64,000 nucleotides of DNA from Ruminiclostridium herbifermentans (GCF_005473905.2 NZ_CP061336.1:3464501-3528500), one strand, 5' to 3'. Shown: positions 28,340-38,216, counted from the stretch's first letter. A program made the numbers and translations. Notes: a model not told the origin generated them from the sequence alone.

Positions 28340-29422
28340 TTATTTTGCATTTGCACTAGCCTTTTCAATTACCTTTTGGAAATCTGCAACATGAACTGTA
28401 ACAGAACTTGTAAGTTCAGCTTCAGTTGTTATACCCTCTTCATTTACAGCTATTCCCTTAATCTCATTAACAGTCTTGCCAACCGCATATTTTGCAAAGG
28501 CTTCTGCCTGTTCATTCCACTCCTTGCCTATTTTAGATGCTTTTTTCATGCCATAAGCATCCCCAAGTTCATTCTTTGTTTTAAATGAAACATTTAAATC
28601 AGAAGTAATTTTGCCTTCTTTTGAGAAATTCACATTTGTTTGTGAAGCATCGATGATAGAACTTGTTATTTTTCCACTTGCATCAAAGGTGGAAACAGAG
28701 TACATGGAATAAGCTTGTGCTAATCCTTCTTTTTCACCTGCATCTGTAGAATTTGCAATATTAGTAGTAACACCTAATCCTAACTTATCTCCAGATTTAG
28801 CACCTAACTCTTTAGCATTTAAGACAGCCTTCTCGATGACTGCTATAAAGTCACCGATATGTACTGTCACAGAAGATGCTAACTCAGCATCACCAGCAGT
28901 ACCTTCTTCATTTACAGCTATACCCTTTACTTGGTCAAGAGTCTTTCCAACAACATAATTTGCAAACGCTGCTGCCTGTTCATTCCACTCCTTACCAATT
29001 TTTGATGCCTTCTTCATACCATATGCTTCGCCAAGTTCATTCTTAGTCTTGACTTCTGTCTTTAAATCGGTAAGAATTTTACCTTGGGCTGAAAAGTTAA
29101 CCTTAGTTTGAACAGCATCAATAATGCATTTTTCAATTTTTCCATCCTTATCAACTGTAACTGCAGCAATCATTGAATCAACCTCTGCCAGACCATCCTT
29201 TTCACCTGCATCTGTTGATTTTGCAATTGATGAGATAACAGCAAATCCTGTTTTAACTGAATCGCCAGTTGCAGGAGTACCTGTATCAATCGCAGTAGTA
29301 GTATTTGCAGGTGTGCCAGTTGTATTACCTGCTGCATTATTGTCTTCACCTTGTTTTCCACATCCAGCGAAAACCATAATTGCCATTGTTAAACTCAATG
29401 CTAATGAAATAATTTTCTTCAT
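28340..29422 (-). CDS. PplA-like flavoprotein lipoprotein with duplicated domain
   Basis: A 360-aa lipoprotein (FAGC lipobox, Cys21) with a Thr/Ala linker and then two tandem domains of about 147 residues, near 58-204 and 214-360, strongly alike. Each opens with STDAGEK (Thr70, Thr226) and includes TKNELG, YGMKKASKIGKEWNEQA and a terminal SSVTVH. In Listeria the equivalent protein, PplA, carries two covalent FMNs added by an ApbE enzyme. The usual SGAT flavinylation motif is absent, so the conserved threonine after Ser in each repeat is only a candidate site. It probably carries electrons out of the cell surface. Confidence 0.82.
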   Translation of the reverse strand: MKKIISLALSLTMAIMVFAGCGKQGEDNNAAGNTTGTPANTTTAIDTGTPATGDSVKTGFAVISSIAKSTDAGEKDGLAEVDSMIAAVTVDKDGKIEKCIIDAVQTKVNFSAQGKILTDLKTEVKTKNELGEAYGMKKASKIGKEWNEQAAAFANYVVGKTLDQVKGIAVNEEGTAGDAELASSVTVHIGDFIAVIEKAVLNAKELGAKSGDKLGLGVTTNIANSTDAGEKEGLAQAYSMYSVSTFDASGKITSSIIDASQTNVNFSKEGKITSDLNVSFKTKNELGDAYGMKKASKIGKEWNEQAEAFAKYAVGKTVNEIKGIAVNEEGITTEAELTSSVTVHVADFQKVIEKASANAK

Positions 29423-29507
29423 ATTTATTCCTCCAATACTATTTTATCTATATTAACCTTCACACCCACTTCGGGCATAAAAGATAATTGAAGCTGTTTT
29501 GTATAGT

Positions 29508-30029
29508 TTAAAACATTCTGTTAAAGGCTGGCATAATTAGCCTTAGTAAAACTGATGTTGCCATTCCAGCAACAACACCCGATATTAATAAAACCGGAAG
29601 ATATACCCACAAATATATATTGGTATATATCAATGAAATTGCCGTAAATTGTCCAATATTATGAAATACTGCTCCAAAAATACTCAAAACAAAATAAGAT
29701 ATTTTGTCTCTGAATACTACTAATAACAACAACATTATTAATAATGATAGTATACCCCCACTTAGGCTTAATATTCCTGCAATAAAACCACGAGTAATTA
29801 AAACATAAAAACCTTTTAATATCGCTATCATAAACGCTGGCTTTTTATCTAAGAAGAACAGTGCATACATTACTGGAATATTAGAAAGACCCAGCTTAAC
29901 TCCAGGAACTGCCGTAAATATCGGTGGAAAAGAGTTCTCTAAAATAGCAAGCACTAATGCAACTGCAAAAAGCAATGCTGTTAATACTAAAAGTTTGGTT
30001 TTGGGTATATCACTAATATTCTTATACAT
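29508..30029 (-). CDS. eetB: Gx transporter family membrane protein (EetB-like)
   Basis: A 173-aa protein with about five hydrophobic segments. PGVKLGLSNIPVMYALFFL and a Gly-rich GGILSLL region are typical of the Gx transporter / heptaprenyl diphosphate synthase component I family. In flavin-based electron transfer loci this family is EetB. AGGAAGG precedes the ATG. It follows eetA by 18 bases. Confidence 0.87.
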   Translation of the reverse strand: MYKNISDIPKTKLLVLTALLFAVALVLAILENSFPPIFTAVPGVKLGLSNIPVMYALFFLDKKPAFMIAILKGFYVLITRGFIAGILSLSGGILSLLIMLLLLVVFRDKISYFVLSIFGAVFHNIGQFTAISLIYTNIYLWVYLPVLLISGVVAGMATSVLLRLIMPAFNRMF

Positions 30030-30047
30030 GAACTGTTAACCTTCCTA

Positions 30048-30437
30048 TTATCCTACAATCATATCAAGCTCATCATCACCGCGAGTAGTCAAAGGCACTA
30101 TTTTTAATATTATTTCATTAGGTAAACAAGCAGCCGTTTCTCCTACATTTTTCAGCATACCTGTCCTTACACATATCTTATCTGGGCAGTCTGATTTTTC
30201 AAAACAAATGTGACCATCCTTTGTCAAATGAAAAATTACATTCTTATTCTGAGGTATAGAAAATTCCTTATCTACTCCAGAATTCAAATCTATAGTTGCT
30301 ACTAGTTCTGATTTATAGTAAATTTCAGCTTTAGCAGGCTTTGATGAATTGCTAAATGTAAATATAGCCCATAATGCCAATCCAACTATAAAAATTCCAA
30401 ATATAATTATTAAATCAGTCTTTTTAAAAAACTTCAT
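30048..30437 (-). CDS. eetA: NusG domain II protein (EetA-like)
   Basis: A 129-aa protein with one N-terminal membrane anchor and an extracytoplasmic NusG-II-like domain ending in CPDKICVRTG and ETAACLPNEIILKI, the paired-Cys pattern of this family. ATG 30437 follows GGAG by 7 bases; a TTG immediately upstream is less likely. In Listeria, EetA and EetB are needed for extracellular electron transfer, perhaps handing electrons from demethylmenaquinol to the flavoprotein. That role is carried over by context. Confidence 0.87.
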   Translation of the reverse strand: MKFFKKTDLIIIFGIFIVGLALWAIFTFSNSSKPAKAEIYYKSELVATIDLNSGVDKEFSIPQNKNVIFHLTKDGHICFEKSDCPDKICVRTGMLKNVGETAACLPNEIILKIVPLTTRGDDELDMIVG

Positions 30438-30686
30438 CAACTGTCTCCCTATATCATTGCAATAAAATTATCCCACCAAGCTGCAAAATATTCTTATAAA
30501 AATTATTCATCCTTCACATTTGAAAGTTGGAGTGCAGGAGTCATAATCAAATGGAAAAGCATATAACGCTTATAATTATGTTAGTTTATTAAATAAAAAC
30601 TATTTATAATCTTTCAAACGATTATTCTCTAATCCATAATTCTCCAACATCAGTAAGTATTTGAAAGCTGATAATATTACTTGCAG

Positions 30687-31589
30687 CTATATGATGCCGC
30701 TTACAAATATAACCAAAGTAATTGAGCCCATAATAATAACATAGTTTTTAATAGAAGAAATAAAAGTCGTTTCCTTATCTTGAACTTTTAAAAATGTATT
30801 AATATTTCTTTGAACAGGAAATATTGTAAGCAATGATAATAAGCATATTGGTGATAATATTTTAAAAGCTACCATCATTATTATGCCTAAATAAGCTAAG
30901 TAATTTAGTACAGCAAACAAATAAACAGCTTTTTGTTTTCCTAGATAATACGGTAAAGTATAACGCTTTACAGCAATGTCTCTCTCCAAATCACAAGTAT
31001 TATTTGCAAGCATTATATTTGCTGTAGTACATATAGGTGCAATTGACAACAGCAAAATAGTTATTATAGGAACTACAAATATGTCAAGGCTAATTGTTTC
31101 TGCGCTTATTTTCAGCGAAAGTATTGCATTGTCTGGCATATTTATATAAATCAAAATGAATGGAATAAACAGTCCATAAAATATCCCTGAAAACGCTTCG
31201 CCAAGCGGCTGTCTAGAAATGGGAACAGGCCCAAAGGTGTAAAAAATGCCACAGGCAAAGCATATTGCTCCTATAATTAAAATAATTATGTCAGTTCTAT
31301 AAGCCAAATATAATCCTAAAACTGTACTAATCCCTAATAATATAAAAATTATGTTCTTGGCAGTTTTTCTTGTATATGCCAATATCTGCTGGTTGGTTTT
31401 TGTATCTATATAATTATTAATTGCAGTTGTTGCTAAATCAAAAATAAACATAGATGCAAAGAATACCAAAGTAAGTTCTAAATTTATACTTTGCCTTATA
31501 TAGAAAAGGTAGGCCATTGTCATTAAAAATGCAAATGTACTGGTTATTTTAGTTTTTATTTCGATATAATTAAAAAATTTCTTTATCAT
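30687..31589 (-). CDS. dmkA: UbiA-family prenyltransferase (DmkA/MenA-like)
   Basis: A 300-aa polytopic enzyme of the UbiA superfamily that attaches a polyprenyl chain to 1,4-dihydroxy-2-naphthoate to give demethylmenaquinone. The first Asp-rich motif appears as DLATTAINNYIDTKTN and a second as NNTCDLERDIAVKRYTLP. About eight or nine hydrophobic segments are present. ATG 31589 lies just after the stop of dmkB; a GTG frame start at 31619 overlaps that gene. It is the quinone branch of the electron-transfer locus. Confidence 0.85.
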   Translation of the reverse strand: MIKKFFNYIEIKTKITSTFAFLMTMAYLFYIRQSINLELTLVFFASMFIFDLATTAINNYIDTKTNQQILAYTRKTAKNIIFILLGISTVLGLYLAYRTDIIILIIGAICFACGIFYTFGPVPISRQPLGEAFSGIFYGLFIPFILIYINMPDNAILSLKISAETISLDIFVVPIITILLLSIAPICTTANIMLANNTCDLERDIAVKRYTLPYYLGKQKAVYLFAVLNYLAYLGIIMMVAFKILSPICLLSLLTIFPVQRNINTFLKVQDKETTFISSIKNYVIIMGSITLVIFVSGII

Positions 31590-31603
31590 GTAAAATCCCA
31601 ACC

Positions 31604-32584
31604 CTAAGTCAAACCACAAGCCCTGTCAAGAATAGAAATCAGCTTTATTCTTTTATCTTGTGTAATAAGAAGTTCATTTATTATTTTCATTGCCTTATTA
31701 TAATATTTCCTGGAAATAATGCGTGTATAATCTAATCCACCACTATTAGCAACAGCAGCATTAATATCCTCTCTTGTCAATTGGTTGCTAATTGCTTTCT
31801 TTTTCAAGTCAGGCAGATTTTTGAAAGCATGTATCAGAGGAAGTGTAATTACCCCCTGTTCAAAATCAGATTGAACCGGCTTTTTGGCTATATCCTCCGT
31901 TGTTTCAAAATCAATGCAATCATCTGTCATCTGAAAAATCATGCCAATATATCGTCCCAACTTAGCATATTTTGATATGGTCTTATTATCCTTTTCACTT
32001 AAAATGGCTCCAGCATGAAAAGATGCTTCAAAAAGGGCAGCAGTTTTACCAGAAATAATTTTTAAGTATTTATAAACTGATAAGTCTAAGAACCCATTGT
32101 TAATATGTTGATTTAACTCACCAAGACAAACTCTTCTCATATAGTCAGGTACACTTAAATTCAGATATTCCTTTTTTTCTGGTATCTCAGCAACTACCTT
32201 CAGCGCAGTGCATAGTAAATAATCACCACAAATAACGGCTGTTCTCTTACCATATTTTTTTTGGAGTGTGGGTTTTCCCCTTCTTGTGCTTGCATTGTCA
32301 ATAACATCATCGTGAACTAGTGTTGCTAAGTGTATTATTTCAATAGCTGCTGCAAAATTTATTGCATGAGGATGGATTAATCCATCCTCATTTTGCGAAC
32401 AAATAAGCAAAGCTGCTGCGCGGATATATTTACCGCTTGAAGCCGCCAAATGCTGCGTGTATTGACGAATTATTACAGGAGCAGTAAGCAACTCTTTATT
32501 TACTTTTTCCTTTACTAAATCTAAAGCTTTATCATTTTCTATATAGTTGATTTCTTCTTGGAGTATCATATTTTCTTTAATCAT
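31604..32584 (-). CDS. dmkB: Polyprenyl diphosphate synthase (DmkB-like)
   Basis: A trans-prenyl chain synthase of 326 aa. The two Asp-rich motifs LVHDDVIDNAS and QMTDDCIDFE that bind Mg-diphosphate, plus the GDYLLC segment, are intact. It makes the isoprenoid tail for the neighbouring prenyltransferase. Its ATG overlaps the end of ndh2 by 8 bases (ATGATTAA), so it is probably translationally coupled. Confidence 0.9.
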   Translation of the reverse strand: MIKENMILQEEINYIENDKALDLVKEKVNKELLTAPVIIRQYTQHLAASSGKYIRAAALLICSQNEDGLIHPHAINFAAAIEIIHLATLVHDDVIDNASTRRGKPTLQKKYGKRTAVICGDYLLCTALKVVAEIPEKKEYLNLSVPDYMRRVCLGELNQHINNGFLDLSVYKYLKIISGKTAALFEASFHAGAILSEKDNKTISKYAKLGRYIGMIFQMTDDCIDFETTEDIAKKPVQSDFEQGVITLPLIHAFKNLPDLKKKAISNQLTREDINAAVANSGGLDYTRIISRKYYNKAMKIINELLITQDKRIKLISILDRACGLT

Positions 32585-34577
32585 TATAAATATACAACCT
32601 TCTTACAAAAGGTAATCTTCTCCATAAATTTTTTAAATATGGCATTACGTAATAGTCAAGGCCAAATGTTCTTCCAGCTCCTATTAGCACTGCAATTGCA
32701 GCAAATATCATCCAAAATGTTGATAAATATAGGCCTGTAGTACAAACGAACATTGCTTGAAGCACCAATGAAAATGCTGCTGCTGGAGTTGTAAACAATC
32801 CTCCAATTAATGCAAGACCAATTAAAATTTCTGCTATTACAATAAAGCCTTGCATAAAAATCTGAACACCATCGCTTGGTAAAATTAATTCATTAGTAAA
32901 CCAGTTCATAAGCGGCATATCAATTTTAAAAGCATAATCGCCTATAACAGACTTCGATAGTTCTTTTCCACTAACAAAAATCAAACGGAATAAACCTAAA
33001 AAGTCAAAATTCAAAATAGTTGTTCCAACGCTTGCTGCTACTTCTTGGGCAGCCTCACCTGTTGCTGAACTTACAGCTTCAGTTGCTGTTTGTACTGCTG
33101 TTGCTCCGCTGGTACCTTCAAGTGCTCCTGTAGAACCGTATAAAATACTGTTATACCATGATTCAGCACCGCCAAAGAAGGCTGTTAATTTAGGTGATTC
33201 AAACCAACCTTCAACAACCTTCATAATACCTTCAAACAACCAAGCTACTCCTAACCAAATTCTAAGTGGTACCGTTAAAAAACTAGGTGTTCTATTTGAG
33301 AAATGTCCACCCACAAAGCTTCTGCAATTTCGTATAGTAAAGAATTCATGCTTTAAATAGCTGAATACCTTGTTCCAGCCCAATACCTGAACAAAATAAA
33401 TTATATTTATAAAGTGCTTTACAAACATCGCCAAGAAAGATGGCAGGTTAATCATTCGCTTTGGAAATCCAACTCTAGCAACACCATATCTTCCGCCTAT
33501 GCAAACCATCATTCCATGAAAAGATGGCTTGTAAACCGTCATTTCACCGTTACCAGTTATTGCACAATATATATTTTTTGCTGCAATTGCTGAACTCTGT
33601 TCACAATTTTCAACCATTTGCGGAACAGGTCTATCCTCTCCTTCAGCTGTATACAGCATATTGTCACCAACGACATATACTCTATCGTCATCCACCGAAC
33701 GTAGGAATGAATCCAGTTTAATACGTCCTCTGTTTGCCGATTGTAATGTTTTAGCGGCTTCGTTAGTAATATCTGAACTTTCAATACCAGCAGCCCATAT
33801 TACCGTACCTACGCTATAACGACTACAGGTATCATTTGCATTAACTTCTATAAAGTCAGGTCCTATCCTGCAAACACCTGAATTAAGCATTAATTTAACG
33901 CCCATTTTTTTCAAACGTTTTTCAACCTTATTTGAAATCTTCTCAGGCAAATTAGGTACGGTTCTTTTAAGTATATCTACATTATAAATAGTAACAAGTT
34001 CTCTATCTATTTCATGCTTATCACAAAGAATAGGAACATATTCAGCAAGTTCGCCTACCATTTCTACACCTGTAAAACCAGCTCCAACCACATAAAAGCT
34101 AAGCATTCTTTTCTTTTCTTCAAGATTTGTTTCGCAGGCAGCTTTTCTGAAAACATTCTGAATATGATCTCTAAGCTTTACTGCATCCTCATATGACCAA
34201 AGCTTGTAAGCATACTCTTCTGCACCTGGAACACCAAAATAAGTCGGCTTTGAACCTGCAGCTAAAACTAGATAGTCGTACTCATACTTTTGGTTTGCAC
34301 CAATTGCAACTTTATTCTTAAAATCTATTGATTCTATAGTATCAAGGACAACGTCAACTTTTCTTCCTGCAAAAACCTTTTTCAGTCCTATCTTAATGCT
34401 TTCCTCATCAACGCGATTAGCTGCAACCTCATGGAGTTCAGTTAACATAGTATGAAATGGATTTTTATCAATAATTTTAATACTGACATTATCATTTTTT
34501 TTGAATTTTTTTGCCAGTTTTTTTGCTGTTAAGATACCAGCATAACCAGCACCAATTATTACAATTCTACTTTTCAT
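32577..34577 (-). CDS. ndh2: Type II NADH dehydrogenase with C-terminal membrane domain (Ndh2)
   Basis: A 666-aa flavoprotein. The N-terminal 400 residues form a two-dinucleotide-binding fold: GAGYAG near residue 8 for FAD, VVGAGFTGVEMVGELAEY near 163 for NADH and VYVVGDN for FAD closure. The last 240 residues contain several membrane spans of DoxX type (MQGFIVIAEILIGLALIGG). This long membrane extension is the mark of Ndh2 in the Listeria electron-transfer locus, unlike ordinary NDH-2 of about 400 aa. GGAG lies 6 bases before the ATG and a good promoter 50 bases upstream. It feeds electrons from NADH to the dedicated quinone. Confidence 0.93.
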   Translation of the reverse strand: MKSRIVIIGAGYAGILTAKKLAKKFKKNDNVSIKIIDKNPFHTMLTELHEVAANRVDEESIKIGLKKVFAGRKVDVVLDTIESIDFKNKVAIGANQKYEYDYLVLAAGSKPTYFGVPGAEEYAYKLWSYEDAVKLRDHIQNVFRKAACETNLEEKKRMLSFYVVGAGFTGVEMVGELAEYVPILCDKHEIDRELVTIYNVDILKRTVPNLPEKISNKVEKRLKKMGVKLMLNSGVCRIGPDFIEVNANDTCSRYSVGTVIWAAGIESSDITNEAAKTLQSANRGRIKLDSFLRSVDDDRVYVVGDNMLYTAEGEDRPVPQMVENCEQSSAIAAKNIYCAITGNGEMTVYKPSFHGMMVCIGGRYGVARVGFPKRMINLPSFLAMFVKHFINIIYFVQVLGWNKVFSYLKHEFFTIRNCRSFVGGHFSNRTPSFLTVPLRIWLGVAWLFEGIMKVVEGWFESPKLTAFFGGAESWYNSILYGSTGALEGTSGATAVQTATEAVSSATGEAAQEVAASVGTTILNFDFLGLFRLIFVSGKELSKSVIGDYAFKIDMPLMNWFTNELILPSDGVQIFMQGFIVIAEILIGLALIGGLFTTPAAAFSLVLQAMFVCTTGLYLSTFWMIFAAIAVLIGAGRTFGLDYYVMPYLKNLWRRLPFVRRLYIYND

Positions 34578-34630
34578 AATCTTCTCCTATTTCATTGTTA
34601 TTCGACATTATTTCCTAAAATTCGATTTCA

Positions 34631-34659
34631 ATTTTAACAAATTGTTATATATTTATCAA
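34631..34659 (-). promoter_or_regulatory. Promoter of the electron-transfer operon
   Basis: Minus-strand TTGATA (34654-34659), exactly 17 bases, then TAAAAT (34631-34636), about 50 bases upstream of ndh2. An 8-bp hairpin (34698-34723) lies just upstream. The remaining intergenic DNA to 35297 shows no gene; a 62-codon frame there looks spurious. Confidence 0.6.
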
Positions 34660-35297
34660 TAGTATTTATTATGGTATAAAGGACTGCTGCAAAACACGAA
34701 CTATTTATGCGATGCAATAGTTCTATTTTAACCTTTACATGTTTTATCATATTTACCAACATATCTTTCACTATAAACATTATTTTTTCAATAATATTGT
34801 TTGTAAATATATAAAAATTCATTCTTAAATAAAAGAATTATTATGCTGTAAAATTATAATTACTATCATTTTACAAATAAATAGTTTACCGTACAGAATA
34901 ACAATGGTTTGCTAGCAAAAGTAAAACTCTAGTTCAGCGCTCTTTTTAATATTTATTCCATAATGATTAAAAATCATTACAAATTGACAATTTACACCAT
35001 ATAGAATATAATACTAACACTGCTGTATTCTAGCTTTAACTGCATCTTTATCTTAATATATATAAGCAGTTAGCTTTTATTTATATTGTTGCTTTTGTTG
35101 TAAGATGATGCTGTTTTTTTACATAATTATGTACTTAATTGAATAGTTTAATTGTAATTGATAATTATTAAACACAATGAAAACTCTCTGCTCAAAAACA
35201 TAGCTTATAAGTATTCTGCTTTTTTGAGCGGAACCCAGCAACAAGCGTTTTTTTGACAGACATTGTGAAGAAAATTCAATTGTTAAAACATACTAAG

Positions 35298-35475
35298 CTG
35301 AGGTTCCAAACTGATGATTTCATTATATTTTCGCACCCAATTGGAGTATGGAAAGTTAGCTTGCAGTAAGTTGGACTTAAACCATCTATAGATTGGCATA
35401 CCTCTGAATAAACTGAGGTTATACACTGATGGTTTCAATATATTTTTGCACTTAAATGGTGCGTGGGAGGTTAGT
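35298..35475 (+). promoter_or_regulatory. Duplicated leader of the P-type ATPase gene
   Basis: CTGAGGTT...ACTGATG.TTTCA.TATATTTT.GCAC...GTTAG occurs twice, at 35298-35359 and 35413-35474, 115 bases apart. The second copy supplies the ribosome site; the first has a degenerate one and no start codon. ACCTC at 35400-35404 can pair with GAGGT at 35415-35419 or with GAGGT of the ribosome site (35467-35471). GCAC/GTGC forms a small stem before the site. Confidence 0.5.
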
Positions 35476-38142
35476 ATGTGGTTTTCACAGTCACAAGAAG
35501 AAGTATTAAAAAAACTTGATGTAAATCCCTCAAAGGGACTCTCTAGTGCAGAAGCTAAGTCAAGGCTTGAAAAATATGGACAAAACAAGCTTAAAAGCAA
35601 ACCAAAAAAGAGCTTAATTGCACTATTTTTTTCTCAGCTTAAAGACATGCTGATATACGTTCTTTTAGGAGCTGCATTAATTACTATGATTATAGGAGAA
35701 TATACTGACTCCATAATAATCCTATTAGTTGTTATTTTGAATGCTGTAATTGGCGTAGTACAAGAATATAAAGCGGGAAAGGCTATAGAAGCCCTTCAGA
35801 AAATGACAACTCCCAAGGCTCTTGTAAGACGTGATGGAGAGGCAAAAGAAATTAATTCTGAAGAAATAGTTCCCGGTGATATTGTCATTTTAGATGCCGG
35901 TAGATTTGTACCTGCTGATCTGAGACTTGTTGAAAGTGCAAATCTTCAGATTGAGGAATCAGCATTAACAGGAGAATCTGTTCCAACAGATAAGGATGCA
36001 AATTCTGTTTATGAAGATCCTAAAACGCCTATAGGTGACAAGTCTAATATGGCTTTTATGTCAACCCTAACCACTTATGGCAGAGGCGAAGGTGTTGTAG
36101 TTGCAACTGCAATGGAAACTGAGATTGGTAAAATAGCAAAGATACTCGATGAAGATAATGACGAAATGACCCCTCTTCAGAAAAAATTAGAAGAGCTTGG
36201 CAAAATCCTTGGTTTTGTTGCAATAGGCATATGTGTTGTCATATTCATTATTGCATTAATTCAAAAAAGAGACCTTTTTGAAATGTTCTTAACCGCTATC
36301 AGCTTGGCAGTTGCTGCAATCCCAGAGGGATTAGCCGCTATAGTAGCCATTGTGCTGGCTCTTGGCGTTACAAGGATGTCTAAAATCAATGCAATAGTTA
36401 AAAAGCTGCCGGCAGTTGAAACTTTAGGATCTGTTAACATCATTTGCTCAGACAAAACAGGAACACTTACACAAAACAAAATGACAGTTGTCAAGCACTA
36501 TACCTATAATAAGCTTTCAGATGTGCCAGCAGCAGAAACTAGTTTGGAAGCTTCCGGTGATACCATTGAACTAGTTAAATCCCTTGTGTTATGTTCGGAT
36601 GCAACATATGAAAACGGACAAGGGACTGGCGACCCTACTGAAATAGCTTTAATAATTTTAGGTGATAAATACGGACTATCAAGAAACAGTTTAAATACAA
36701 AGCATAATAGGGTATCAGAAAAACCCTTCGATTCAGACAGAAAATTAATGTCAACCCTAAATAAAGAGGGAAATGGTTTCAGAGTTCATACAAAGGGTGC
36801 AATAGACAATCTACTAAAGATTTCTAGCAGTGCTCTTGTGGATGGAAAAATAGTTCCTTTGACAGAAGACATGAAAGAAAATTATCTAAAAATCACAGAA
36901 CAAATGTCTGATTCGGCATTAAGAGTGCTAGGTGTGGCGTTTAAGGATACAGACAGCCTTATTGAGCCTGATGCAATGGAGACGGATTTAACTATAATTG
37001 GTTTAGTTGGAATGATTGATCCTCCGAGATTGGAGGTTAAAGCTTCTATTGCAGAAGCCAAAACTGCTGGAATTACACCTATAATGATTACAGGCGATCA
37101 CAAAAACACTGCAGTTGCAATTGCAAAAGAGCTGGGAATTGCAGAGTCAATCGAACAAAGCTTAACAGGAGCAGAAATAGACGAAATATCAGATGAGGAA
37201 TTTTCAAAGAATATTAATAATTATAGAGTTTTTGCAAGAGTTTCTCCTGAGCACAAGGTTAAGATAGTCAGAGCCTTTAAGTCCCACGGCAACATAGTTT
37301 CTATGACAGGTGACGGTGTAAACGATGCCCCATCTTTAAAATTTGCCGATATAGGTGTTGCAATGGGTATCACCGGAACAGATGTTGCTAAAGGCGCAAG
37401 TGACATGATTTTAACGGATGACAATTTTACTACTATAGTTCATGCTATTGAAGAAGGACGAAACATTTATAATAATATAAAGAAGTCTGTAATTTTCCTA
37501 TTGTCCTGTAATTTAGGTGAGGTTATAACAGTATTTTTATCCATACTGTTTTTCTGGCCTGTACCTTTGTTGCCAACACAGATTCTCTGGATAAATCTTA
37601 TCACAGATACCTTACCCGCTATATCCCTTGGAATTGACCCAGGTGACAAGGATATTATGAAAAGGAAGCCTAGAAACCCAAAGGACAGCTTTTTTGCAAA
37701 CGGTGCAGCCTTTAATGCAATCCTGGGTGGTTCCCTAATAGGTATATTAACTCTATTAGCATTCTATTTTGGGTTACATGAGCATGGATATTCCTTAGGT
37801 TCAAAAAATATACCTGAAGATGTATTGACATATGCCAGAACAATGTCCTTTGTTGTATTAGCGGCATCCCAGTTGCTTTATTCATTATCAATGAGGAGTG
37901 CAACTAAATCTATATTTAAAGTTGGTTTGTTCTCTAATATGTATTTGATTGGTGCTATAATTGCTGGTTTCATTCTACAGCTAGGAGTTATATCCATACC
38001 ATTGCTTGCCAACGCCTTTAAAGTGCATAACTTAAGTTTAATGGACTGGGGAATTGTAATTTTATTTGCTTTAGTTCCTCTTACAGTTAATGAATTATTT
38101 AAGTTGGTAAAGTCATTATTAAAAGGCAAATCAGAAGAATAG
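35476..38142 (+). CDS. Calcium-type P-type ATPase (PacL/PMCA-like)
   Basis: An 888-aa P2-type cation pump. TGES lies at 165-168, the PEGL motif (AAIPEGLAAIVAIVLALG) on TM4, the phosphorylated Asp326 in SDKTGTLTQNKM, and TGDGVND near 611-617. It has an N-terminal cation ATPase domain and a C-terminal set of six membrane spans. The TM4 motif fits Ca2+ or Mn2+ rather than heavy metals. ATG 35476, 5 bases after GGAGG, is chosen over a TTG frame start at 35446. It is monocistronic with its own terminator. Confidence 0.95.
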   Translation: MWFSQSQEEVLKKLDVNPSKGLSSAEAKSRLEKYGQNKLKSKPKKSLIALFFSQLKDMLIYVLLGAALITMIIGEYTDSIIILLVVILNAVIGVVQEYKAGKAIEALQKMTTPKALVRRDGEAKEINSEEIVPGDIVILDAGRFVPADLRLVESANLQIEESALTGESVPTDKDANSVYEDPKTPIGDKSNMAFMSTLTTYGRGEGVVVATAMETEIGKIAKILDEDNDEMTPLQKKLEELGKILGFVAIGICVVIFIIALIQKRDLFEMFLTAISLAVAAIPEGLAAIVAIVLALGVTRMSKINAIVKKLPAVETLGSVNIICSDKTGTLTQNKMTVVKHYTYNKLSDVPAAETSLEASGDTIELVKSLVLCSDATYENGQGTGDPTEIALIILGDKYGLSRNSLNTKHNRVSEKPFDSDRKLMSTLNKEGNGFRVHTKGAIDNLLKISSSALVDGKIVPLTEDMKENYLKITEQMSDSALRVLGVAFKDTDSLIEPDAMETDLTIIGLVGMIDPPRLEVKASIAEAKTAGITPIMITGDHKNTAVAIAKELGIAESIEQSLTGAEIDEISDEEFSKNINNYRVFARVSPEHKVKIVRAFKSHGNIVSMTGDGVNDAPSLKFADIGVAMGITGTDVAKGASDMILTDDNFTTIVHAIEEGRNIYNNIKKSVIFLLSCNLGEVITVFLSILFFWPVPLLPTQILWINLITDTLPAISLGIDPGDKDIMKRKPRNPKDSFFANGAAFNAILGGSLIGILTLLAFYFGLHEHGYSLGSKNIPEDVLTYARTMSFVVLAASQLLYSLSMRSATKSIFKVGLFSNMYLIGAIIAGFILQLGVISIPLLANAFKVHNLSLMDWGIVILFALVPLTVNELFKLVKSLLKGKSEE

Positions 38143-38179
38143 TATTCTATGCTGGGCGAAGCAAATTTCCAATAAGTAA

Positions 38180-38216
38180 GGCTGCTGCAAAATAAATTTT
38201 GTGGCAGCCATTTTAT
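38180..38216 (+). terminator. Terminator of the P-type ATPase gene
   Basis: GGCTGCTGCAAAAT pairs with ATTTTGTGGCAGCC (38180-38209), followed by ATTTTATTT. Confidence 0.85.

Noticed and set aside
34634..34822. 62-codon minus-strand frame as a gene
   Set aside because: It overlaps the ndh2 promoter, lacks a ribosome site and has composition expected of AT-rich noncoding DNA.
35398..35475. yybP-ykoY (Mn2+) riboswitch before the ATPase
   Set aside because: The conserved core sequences of that class were not found; only simple complementarity is visible.
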